Below, one piece after another: positions 23,114 to 30,841 of a DNA stretch of 64,000 nt (its first letter is position 1; the number at the start of each line of letters is the position of its first letter). Source of the stretch: Chryseobacterium sp. c4a (GTDB lineage: Bacteria; Bacteroidota; Bacteroidia; Flavobacteriales; Weeksellaceae); the NCBI RefSeq assembly GCF_009900745.1, contig NZ_WXVU01000002.1, positions 62,001 through 126,000 of the forward strand, given 5' to 3'. A program made the position numbers and the translations under genes. Below the pieces are notes generated by a model that saw only the letters and a program-made list of their open reading frames with translations, did no database searches and was not told the DNA's origin.

Positions 23114-25510
23114 TTAAAACTCCAGGAATTTTAATTTAAACTGAATGGCGAAATTCTGTTTGAATTGTGGGGTAGCATAATAGCCAACCCTGTAGAATAA
23201 TCCCAGGTTGAAATAGCTGGAAAGGAAGTTATTCCATTCCAATCCCACTTCCTGATACAGGTGATCCAGTTTTTTAAATCTGAACTGGTGGTATTCCGGA
23301 TGTTTCATGTCTCCAATCGTTCCACGAAGAACAAAATCAAAGCTGGAAACATTATGTCCAAAGCTTTTGAAGTACCAAGGTAATTTGTGAGTGAAATAAT
23401 AGGCTACAAATTTATCATTGTAATATTTCCCCCCTTCCAAGGTTGCAAACCCAAGGAAAGAAGTAAGGTTAAAATTAAAATCTTTGCCCGGAGAGGCAAG
23501 CCCGTTCATGGTGAAATTCTTCCAGATTGGAGCTTCACCTAAAACAACTCCACCATAAAGCCTGAAACCTGTTGTTCCGATTGCTGTCTTAAAATTATGA
23601 ACAAAAAGAGCATCAAAACGAGAGTAATTGAAACTTCCTCCTGCCATTTTATAGCTCTGTTCATAGTTGAAATACAATTCCGGATATTTCTGATCGATCA
23701 GGGATTTACCCTGTGGTGTCATAATATTTGTGGAATTGGGAGAGTATTTTAAAGTAAACAATGTATTGAAATTCTTGAATGAAGCCCCTTCACCTCTAAA
23801 GTCATAAGCGAATTGAGCTTCTTCTACATTTCTTCTTACAGCAAGCGCCAGAGTAAGACCGTTGGTAACATCATTCAAATAAGATAAAGAGGCTCCTTTG
23901 AAATGAAAATACTTATCATTGTTAAGGTTATTACCGAAATTCATCATTCTCATTTTGAAATTCCAGAGTCTTCTGTAAAATTCGCCTGAAGCCGTTACAT
24001 CATCATAAAAATCAAATCTGAAGAATGAGTTTTTTTCTAATGTGGTTTTGATGTCAATCCCCATTCCGTATTTCCATCTTCTGTCTTTTACTCCATAAGC
24101 AAAATAATAATCGGGAGAGAAGTAAGGATTGAAATTTTCGTTAATCTTTGCCTTTAATCCCAGTCTGAATCCTTCATACGAGTTGTAGTTAACAATTTCA
24201 TCCACAGCAAAATCTACAACACCCACTCTGATCTGTCCGTTAAGTAATCCGGAAATAATCTGTGCTTTGCTGTCAATTTTATACTTTTTACCAAGGCTGT
24301 CGATGGTCTTATAAGTATTTTGTTCCCTTTCAGTGAGCGGTTCTGTTCTGTATTGATTCAAAGAATGGCCGTCAATGCTTTTCACATCAAAAGTATAGCC
24401 TTTGAAATCTTTAGCCTTTTCTTCAATAGGAGATTCAAAATCAAAATATTTTGAAGTAAGGAATGCGTAGGTTCCAAAGCTTTTTTTATCCTTTTTGTCT
24501 TTGTGTTCCTTGTCATCCAAGGCCATTTTACCCATTTTAAGTTTAGTCTTTTCATGGGCAAGGAACCATTTGTTATTGTAGAAAATCCAGGTACTTGTGA
24601 TAATTCCGTCGTTTTTATTTTTACTGAAATTTTCAATTTTTTTAATCCCATAGGTTTCAGTATCTACATAAATGGCACCTGTATACTTTCTTTTTTTATC
24701 CGGATTTTTATAATTAACCTCACGAAAACGAATGACAAAGTTTTTTCTGCCGTCAAGTTCTATAGTATCGGAGAGGAAATATCTGTAAAGACCTCTGTTT
24801 TCCGGTTTTACCTGTTCAGGAACAATATCTCTGTTACTTTGTTGAAGAGCAATCATTTCGTAGACCGGCTGTTTCAATCCAGAAATCCTATTGTCAAGGA
24901 TATTGATCTTCTCGCCATACTTTTTAGAGTATAAAAACTCCTGTGCTCTTTCCCAAAGGAAGAGTTTACTTTTTGCAAATATTTTTCTTGCGCTGATGTT
25001 GTTCAGAGAATCTTTTGTCCTCTTTTTTTTGAAGAAGCTTAAATCATTAAAATACTGATTGAATTGAGAAAGACTGTCTTCATCAATGTCCAGTGAAATT
25101 TTTTCGTATGATTTATAAGAATAAGAGCCTAAACTTTTTGGAGAGTTTTCATTGAACAGTTTGTTTACCTTTTTAAGGATTTCCAGAGCTCTCGGATCAC
25201 TTTTATCTTCAATCACTACGGTTTCGATACTGGTAGTTTTTGCCGATTTTTTGGTCAAAGAAACCTCCATGCTGCTTTCTACAGTAGTAGTTTCCTTTTG
25301 ATAAGCTTCAGCTTCCACTTCAATATTCTGGCAGGTTGTTTTAAATTCCAGAACTCCCTGAAGATTGGTATAACCAAGAGTCGTATTGCCACAGAAAACC
25401 TTGGCATTAGAGATAGGCTTGTGATTGGAGCCGTCTACAACTTTAATTTTAAGCTGTGAATACCCCAAAAAGCATATTAAAAAAAATAATAATTGTAAAC
25501 CCCTTTTCAT
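23114..25510 (-). CDS. DUF5686 outer-membrane protein with carboxypeptidase-regulatory-like domain
   Basis: The 798-residue protein has a signal peptide ending near GYSQ. A carboxypeptidase D regulatory-like domain follows at about residues 20-95 (LKIKVVDGSNHKPISNAKVF, then TLGYTNLQGVLEF). The remainder is the DUF5686 region, ending in a C-terminal beta-barrel with alternating aromatic strands and a terminal Phe (KFLEF). Such proteins are outer-membrane barrels of unknown role in Bacteroidota. A fragment of a second copy lies at 29273-29557. The -7 element TAATTTTG is 16 bp upstream. Confidence 0.86.
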   Translation of the reverse strand: MKRGLQLLFFLICFLGYSQLKIKVVDGSNHKPISNAKVFCGNTTLGYTNLQGVLEFKTTCQNIEVEAEAYQKETTTVESSMEVSLTKKSAKTTSIETVVIEDKSDPRALEILKKVNKLFNENSPKSLGSYSYKSYEKISLDIDEDSLSQFNQYFNDLSFFKKKRTKDSLNNISARKIFAKSKLFLWERAQEFLYSKKYGEKINILDNRISGLKQPVYEMIALQQSNRDIVPEQVKPENRGLYRYFLSDTIELDGRKNFVIRFREVNYKNPDKKRKYTGAIYVDTETYGIKKIENFSKNKNDGIITSTWIFYNNKWFLAHEKTKLKMGKMALDDKEHKDKKDKKSFGTYAFLTSKYFDFESPIEEKAKDFKGYTFDVKSIDGHSLNQYRTEPLTEREQNTYKTIDSLGKKYKIDSKAQIISGLLNGQIRVGVVDFAVDEIVNYNSYEGFRLGLKAKINENFNPYFSPDYYFAYGVKDRRWKYGMGIDIKTTLEKNSFFRFDFYDDVTASGEFYRRLWNFKMRMMNFGNNLNNDKYFHFKGASLSYLNDVTNGLTLALAVRRNVEEAQFAYDFRGEGASFKNFNTLFTLKYSPNSTNIMTPQGKSLIDQKYPELYFNYEQSYKMAGGSFNYSRFDALFVHNFKTAIGTTGFRLYGGVVLGEAPIWKNFTMNGLASPGKDFNFNLTSFLGFATLEGGKYYNDKFVAYYFTHKLPWYFKSFGHNVSSFDFVLRGTIGDMKHPEYHQFRFKKLDHLYQEVGLEWNNFLSSYFNLGLFYRVGYYATPQFKQNFAIQFKLKFLEF

Positions 25511-25525
25511 GTAAAAAAACTAGGT

Positions 25526-25533
25526 CAAAATTA
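25526..25533 (-). promoter_or_regulatory. -7 promoter element for the DUF5686 gene
   Basis: Minus-strand TAATTTTG matches TAnnTTTG and gives a leader of about ten nucleotides. No -33 TTG is obvious. Confidence 0.5.
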
Positions 25534-25673
25534 ATAATATTTATTGTGGTAGAAAAGTTTTTAACACAGTATAACATTGATTTAATCTAACATAGGCATG
25601 GGTTTTCCTAAAAAAGATCAGGTTTTAATTTTGTAGACAGATGAACTTTTCTGATTTCCTGAACTTTTACAAT

Positions 25674-25708
25674 AAAAAACTCCTGAATAAATCAATTCAG
25701 GAGTTTTT
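25674..25708 (-). terminator. intrinsic terminator after the di-heme peroxidase gene
   Basis: AAAAAACTCCTGAAT and ATTCAGGAGTTTTT pair around a six-base loop, with a T run on the minus strand. Confidence 0.88.
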
Positions 25709-25723
25709 ATATTTTCAGAGCAC

Positions 25724-27538
25724 TTATCGATCATTTAAAGCTTTCATAAATTCTATAATATCATCTATTTCCCTTTCAGTTAGGTGGAGAGGAGTATCAG
25801 ACAATGTTTGGTTATCTACTTTAAACCCAAAACCTTTTCCGCCTCCTTTATTATAAAAATTCATGACTTCTTTCAATGTTTTATAGCCGCCATTATGCAT
25901 ATAAGGAGTCGTTTTATCAATATTCCTGAGCGTAGGTGTTTTGAAAGAATGCTGCAATGCAGCTACAGTCTCATGAAATTTTCCTCTTCCCAGGTCATTG
26001 TCAAACTGTTTATTTTCTCCATTTACAGCCACTCCCAATACTTCCTGTTCCGTTTTCTTGAAAGTAGGAGGTACAGTTCCATTGAATAAAGGCATAAAGT
26101 GGCAGATTGCACATTGCGCCTTTCCAACAAAAAGATTAAATCCACGTTTCTGATTCTCTGTCATGGCAGACTTATTTCCCCGCATATATTCATCAAAATT
26201 GGAATTGAATTTTGCCAAAGAACGAATGTAGCTGGCCAGCACATTTTGAAGTTGCCAAACCTCAACCTTTTGTGAATGATAGATCTTTTTAAAGGCCGTT
26301 TGATAGTTTTTATCCTGATTAATTTTAGCTATAATAAGATTCAAGTCACCATGCATTTCTTCTTTATTGGAGATGACATCTGCACTTTGACCCTCCAGAT
26401 CATCTTTTCTCATATCCCAAAACTGGCCATGCTGAAATCCTGCATAGTTGAGGGAAGGAGCGTTACGGGTAAGCTCTGAATTGTCAAGAGACATTGATTT
26501 TGCCAGTCCGTCTGTAAATGCTTTTTCGGGAATATGACAGGTGGCACAGTTGCGATTATTACTATTGGATAGAATATTGTCATTAAAAAGCTGATGTCCA
26601 AGAACCGCTTTATCTTCAGAAAATGTATACTCTTTTCCGGGAGTGAATGCATTAGGATTGAATGCATTTTTAGAAAAGAATGTCGCAGCATTTTTGTTGA
26701 GAGCAGTCGTTACTTCTACATCCGGTATTTTTTCCTGATTTTTAAAATCGAGCATCAAAGTGGTGATTTTATTGAGATGATCAGGGATAAAATTAACATA
26801 ATCAAAGGTATTTTTATCTTTATTTTTTTTCAGAACTTCAGTTGCAATATTAATTTCAGCTACGATATTTTTTAAAGCCTTATCTTTTGATCTATCTGTA
26901 GATATTTGCTCCAAAGTTTCTTTTATACCTGCTAGAGAAGACGGGATTTCCTGTAAAAAGACTCCGGAAATAGGCGTGTCGAAACCTGAAATTCCAAGAC
27001 TGGAAATTCTGAATGCTTCCTGTCTTAAAGCATCAAATACCTGATCCCTACCGATCGTGATAACCTGGAAATTGGTATCTATACCGTTGCTTTTACTAAC
27101 GAGCTTATTGAGCATCCTGATTACCTCATCTTTGTTTTCCTGTTGGTAAGGATAAAACATTTCTTCTAGAACCTGTAATCCCTCAGGTTCTATTTCTGTA
27201 TGTTCATCCATTTCTATTTCTGGAAGGGCAGGCCCATTGATGAATCTTGCAGAGTAGGGGAGAAAGTATTCTATAGCCCATTCCATTTTTTTGTAGGTCT
27301 TTCTGATAGTCTCAAACTGGTTCTGAAGAAGTTTTTCATCAGCATTTTTGGAAACCAGTGTTTTCAATTCATTGATTTGTTTAGCAAAATCAGAATTGTT
27401 TTTGAGGATTCTGCTTTTTACAGAGCCAAGATCTTCATATACCAGTTGCTGTTTCTCATTTTTACAATATGAAAGCGTAAAAAGAGCAAGTGCGGAATAT
27501 AAAAAAAGAAGTATCGGATATTTTGAAAGTTTCTTCAT
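25724..27538 (-). CDS. di-heme cytochrome c peroxidase-like lipoprotein with imelysin-like N-terminal region
   Basis: The 604-residue protein starts with a lipoprotein signal (lipobox TLSYC). Residues about 30-270 are alpha-helical and resemble an imelysin-like domain; this part is a weaker call. Residues about 300-600 are the CcpA/MauG-type peroxidase. It has two haem c motifs, CATCH and CAICH, and the later segment KTPTLRNIDKTTPYMHNGG carries a likely axial Met. It should reduce peroxide or oxidise a substrate in the periplasm. It lies 64 bp after a PhoX-like gene on the same strand, a pairing that suggests co-expression. Confidence 0.87.
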   Translation of the reverse strand: MKKLSKYPILLFLYSALALFTLSYCKNEKQQLVYEDLGSVKSRILKNNSDFAKQINELKTLVSKNADEKLLQNQFETIRKTYKKMEWAIEYFLPYSARFINGPALPEIEMDEHTEIEPEGLQVLEEMFYPYQQENKDEVIRMLNKLVSKSNGIDTNFQVITIGRDQVFDALRQEAFRISSLGISGFDTPISGVFLQEIPSSLAGIKETLEQISTDRSKDKALKNIVAEINIATEVLKKNKDKNTFDYVNFIPDHLNKITTLMLDFKNQEKIPDVEVTTALNKNAATFFSKNAFNPNAFTPGKEYTFSEDKAVLGHQLFNDNILSNSNNRNCATCHIPEKAFTDGLAKSMSLDNSELTRNAPSLNYAGFQHGQFWDMRKDDLEGQSADVISNKEEMHGDLNLIIAKINQDKNYQTAFKKIYHSQKVEVWQLQNVLASYIRSLAKFNSNFDEYMRGNKSAMTENQKRGFNLFVGKAQCAICHFMPLFNGTVPPTFKKTEQEVLGVAVNGENKQFDNDLGRGKFHETVAALQHSFKTPTLRNIDKTTPYMHNGGYKTLKEVMNFYNKGGGKGFGFKVDNQTLSDTPLHLTEREIDDIIEFMKALNDR

Positions 27539-27602
27539 AAGTACGAAAAAGTACCAACAGGAGTTTACTGTTGATACTTTGATTGATATGGAATAACTAA
27601 AA

Positions 27603-29084
27603 CTATTTTTCTACGTTTCTGATGATCACAATTTGCCCACCCTCTTTATTGGTGTTTACTCCGGAACCGTCAGGGTTTTTAAATTTATCCAACTGCCATG
27701 TGTGAGAGTGGATGTTTACAGCAAATGTATTAGGAACTCCAATGATATCTGAAATATCTACCATTGCTCCAAATTCCCATGAACCAAATTTAAGAAGATC
27801 ACCGGATTGGTTGTATGCCGTCTGCCATGCTGAATTATTTCTATTGTGTTTCATATTCAACCATGGTTTATATTGTTTTGTAGCGATATTCAGCTGCCAG
27901 ATATAAGAATCGTGATTCGCCGCTTTATAATATGAATCTCCATCTTCCTGGATGTAAACAAAGTTTTCAGTTACACATAAATTATCAGGATTGATCAGGC
28001 TATTACCAGGATTAGAATCTCCCTCTGCAACTACTTCTAGTTTTCCTGTCAACATATTGTTGGAGTTTAAGACAAGTTTGTAAACCCTTCCCCACATCGT
28101 TAATCCCGGTTTTGGATTTACTCCATCAGAAGATTCACCCGTAGCTGTAAAGTAGATTTCTCTTCCTTTTCCTGCTCCTTTTCTGTAATCTACATCTTCA
28201 ACTCTTGAAAAACGAATTGCATTGTTATCAATATTTTTCTGATTGATTTGAGCTCCGGTAAGGTTTTTTGCACCAGGAATTTCAACAAACTCTACATCAT
28301 AGGAGCTTCCTTTTGTCATATCCGTTTCAGTATAGTTGTTGTTTGTTCTTTTTAAAGCATATAATTTACCGTTATTCAGGTCTCCTTGGGTATCTGCTAC
28401 GTACATAATCAATTGTCCGGCAGATTGGTGAGACGAAGAATAAGACTGGTCTTCTCCAATGATAATATAAGATTTTCCATTAGAAACATCCTTAGGAAGT
28501 GGAACTGCATTTTCCATAGACGCTTTTCCTAACGCAGGTTTTACTCTGGTTTTATCCGATGCCTGAGATGCTGGTGCCAAAGGATCTAGAGCATGCACCA
28601 TACTTTCTTCACCGGATTCTCCGGCAGTAAGAAATGCACTGAAACCATGAATTTCAGGTGTTGCCAATGTCGCAGAACATAATCTGGTCATTCCTCCGGT
28701 TCCATTTAAAATATATTCTCCTTTTACAGGTCTGAATGTTTTATCCAGGTATACTCTTGAGACAGATTGTTTGATTTCGTGGTTAGTAATCATCAGGTAA
28801 CCATCGGAGTTGGGATCTTTCATAATTCCCATTCCATCTGGCTGTCCTCCAAAAACGAAATCGGGAGACCCTGAAAGAACATCAGAACTTGAGATTAATG
28901 TCGTAATATTTAAGTTTTCAAAACCAGTCATTCCATAAACGAAAGCCGGTTCTTTAGAAAAATTTTCAATTTTGATTTTGTCGTTGGAAGGAGTATTGTT
29001 ATCACTTCCGTTATTGTCTTCACTACAGCTCTGGAAAATAAGGGCTCCGAAGAGTAAAGCTCCAATAGTTTTGTTAATTTTCAT
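27603..29084 (-). CDS. PhoX-like DUF839 beta-propeller lipoprotein
   Basis: The 493-residue protein has a lipoprotein signal with lipobox LIFQSC. The DUF839/PhoX-type propeller shows GGQPDGMGIMKDPNSDGYL, GGMTRLCSATLATPE and late motifs NPGNSLINPDNLCV and WEFGAMVDIS. In this family acidic residues bind Ca and Fe for phosphatase activity. The substrate here is not known. It is upstream of the di-heme peroxidase gene. Confidence 0.82.
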   Translation of the reverse strand: MKINKTIGALLFGALIFQSCSEDNNGSDNNTPSNDKIKIENFSKEPAFVYGMTGFENLNITTLISSSDVLSGSPDFVFGGQPDGMGIMKDPNSDGYLMITNHEIKQSVSRVYLDKTFRPVKGEYILNGTGGMTRLCSATLATPEIHGFSAFLTAGESGEESMVHALDPLAPASQASDKTRVKPALGKASMENAVPLPKDVSNGKSYIIIGEDQSYSSSHQSAGQLIMYVADTQGDLNNGKLYALKRTNNNYTETDMTKGSSYDVEFVEIPGAKNLTGAQINQKNIDNNAIRFSRVEDVDYRKGAGKGREIYFTATGESSDGVNPKPGLTMWGRVYKLVLNSNNMLTGKLEVVAEGDSNPGNSLINPDNLCVTENFVYIQEDGDSYYKAANHDSYIWQLNIATKQYKPWLNMKHNRNNSAWQTAYNQSGDLLKFGSWEFGAMVDISDIIGVPNTFAVNIHSHTWQLDKFKNPDGSGVNTNKEGGQIVIIRNVEK

Positions 29085-29112
29085 AATTACTTTTTTTGAA
29101 TTTCGATTATGA

Positions 29113-29120
29113 CAAAACTA
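29113..29120 (-). promoter_or_regulatory. -7 promoter element for the PhoX-like gene
   Basis: Minus-strand TAGTTTTG matches TAnnTTTG and lies 28 bp before the ATG at 29084. No -33 TTG is visible. Confidence 0.5.
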
Positions 29121-29225
29121 AAGGCTTAGTGTTAATTAGACTTTACGGGGAGAAAACAAATAGTTTAAGATTAGATAAAGAATTGTTAAGCGAAAGTCAA
29201 TAATTAGAATGGATATAAATAAAGA

Positions 29226-29246
29226 ACTCCTGAAGCTTTCAGGAGT
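29226..29246 (-). terminator. hairpin after the DUF5686 remnant
   Basis: ACTCCTGAA and TTCAGGAGT pair; on the minus strand TTCTTTATTT follows. It is a likely weak terminator. Confidence 0.6.
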
Positions 29247-29272
29247 AAATAGCTTTACAATATTTGATCTTT

Positions 29273-29557
29273 TTATAAAACATTGAGTCTGAATTGGACT
29301 CCGAAATTATCTTTAAACTGGGAAGTCTGATAATATCCCAACCTGTAAGAAAATCCAACACCAAAACTTCTTCCTAAGAAACGGTTCCAGATAAGCCCAA
29401 CCTCTTGATAGTAATGATCAAGAACCTGAAAATTGAACTGATGGTCACCTCTGTTTTTAAAACCTCCAATAGCAGACTGATATTCAATTTTTATGTTGGA
29501 ATGAATATCTGCTGCCCAAAGTTTTAAATCGGAAAGGCGTTCTCCTTTTGTTATCAA
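29273..29557 (-). pseudogene. C-terminal fragment of a second DUF5686 protein
   Basis: The 94-residue open frame matches only the last strands of the DUF5686 barrel encoded at 23114-25510. Its HQFNFQVLDHYYQEVGLIWN corresponds to HQFRFKKLDHLYQEVGLEWN there, and SYRLGYYQTSQFKDNFGVQF corresponds to the FYRVGYYATPQFKQNFAIQF end. It has no signal peptide, and the first 700 residues of the family are missing. The sequence upstream (29558-29683) holds no further homologous segment, so it is a truncated remnant. A retained terminator-like hairpin follows. Confidence 0.8.
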
Positions 29558-29683
29558 TACTCCTTTCTTAATAGATAATCATTTATTCTTAACGAAATTA
29601 TAGTGTGAATTGATGTATTGTGTAAAATCAAAATTATGTGTTATTTTAGCAATTAATCAGAAGATTAAACTACAACTATAACC

Positions 29684-30730
29684 ATGAAATATTTTACCCC
29701 TATTTTATTTTTCGCCCTGATCGGGTGTAAAAGTGTTCAGCAAGTTAATAAACAGAATGTTGACAATGCAATTACGAAAAATGCTCTTAAGTTATTAGAG
29801 GACAAAAGATTTCATTCCGTTTCCATTGCAGTATTGAAAGATGGCGAATCTACAATAAAACATTTTGGAGAGTTAACTATTGGAAAAGGAAACAAACCAA
29901 ATGATTCCACACTGTATGAATTAGCTTCTGTAACGAAAACCTTTACAGGGTATGTAGCTGCCAAAGCCGTGCTTGATAAAAAAATAAATCTGGAGGATGA
30001 TATTAGAATCTATCTTAATGAACCTTATCCCAATTTAGAGTTTAAAGGTGAACCCATCAAAATCAAGCACCTCATCACCCACACAAGTGGATTTCCTAAT
30101 TTCCCTATAAAAAGCGAAAATAAAGAGGCTTTTTTTGAAGGATTAAAACTGATCAAAATTGAAACAAAACCTGGAGAGGTATACTACTATTCAAACACAG
30201 CTCCTGAGGTGACTGCATATATACTTGAAAAAGTGTATCAAAAACCTTTTGAGGAATTGGTTACTGAGTTTGTTTTAAAACCCAATAAAATGAGCCAAAC
30301 TAAGTTTACACTCAATGAAAATGACAGAACAAGATTGGTAAAAGGTTACAACGATAAAAATGAGTTAATGCCTAACTTCAATAGAACTTTATGGGGTGGA
30401 ATTTCAGGATTACACGCTACGACTCCGGACTTAGTGAAATATATGAAACTGCAGCTTGACCAGTCTAATCTTATTGTAAAGGAATCTCATAAAAAGTTAT
30501 ATAAAGAAGGCTTAGATTTTTGGGAAGGTTATCATTGGTATATCATAGAAGATAATAATAGGTTAATGTACAGACATCACGGTGGCATATACGGAATGCA
30601 GAATTGGTTTGTGATTTATCCTAAACAAAATATAGGAATATCCATATTGACAAACACTAGTTTTAATGAAACAGGAGAAATTTTAGAAAAAGTAGTTGAT
30701 GGATTGTATAATGAAATCAATGCAAATTAA
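29684..30730 (+). CDS. beta-lactamase-family serine hydrolase lipoprotein
   Basis: The 348-residue protein begins MKYFTPILFFALIGCKSVQQ, a short lipoprotein signal with lipobox LIGC. It carries the class C/AmpC-type motifs: SxxK in LASVTKTF (about residue 83), YxN in YYYSNTAPE, and HxG in RHHGGIYG. Such proteins are peptidases or esterases of the S12 family rather than resistance enzymes, and the substrate is unknown. A variant TATTTTAG -7 element lies about 35 bp upstream. It ends at a bidirectional terminator shared with alaS. Confidence 0.85.
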   Translation: MKYFTPILFFALIGCKSVQQVNKQNVDNAITKNALKLLEDKRFHSVSIAVLKDGESTIKHFGELTIGKGNKPNDSTLYELASVTKTFTGYVAAKAVLDKKINLEDDIRIYLNEPYPNLEFKGEPIKIKHLITHTSGFPNFPIKSENKEAFFEGLKLIKIETKPGEVYYYSNTAPEVTAYILEKVYQKPFEELVTEFVLKPNKMSQTKFTLNENDRTRLVKGYNDKNELMPNFNRTLWGGISGLHATTPDLVKYMKLQLDQSNLIVKESHKKLYKEGLDFWEGYHWYIIEDNNRLMYRHHGGIYGMQNWFVIYPKQNIGISILTNTSFNETGEILEKVVDGLYNEINAN

Positions 30731-30744
30731 ATTCATCAAATACA

Positions 30745-30776
30745 AATGATCCCTTTCAGTTTTGAAAGGGATCATT
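30745..30776. terminator. bidirectional terminator between the serine hydrolase gene and alaS
   Basis: AATGATCCCTTTCA and TGAAAGGGATCATT form a perfect 14-bp stem between convergent genes. Confidence 0.88.
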
Positions 30777-30841
30777 GTTTATATTAAATCAGGATCATAA
30801 AATCCGTCACCGCAAAGCGGCAATATTGTAATAGGAATTAA

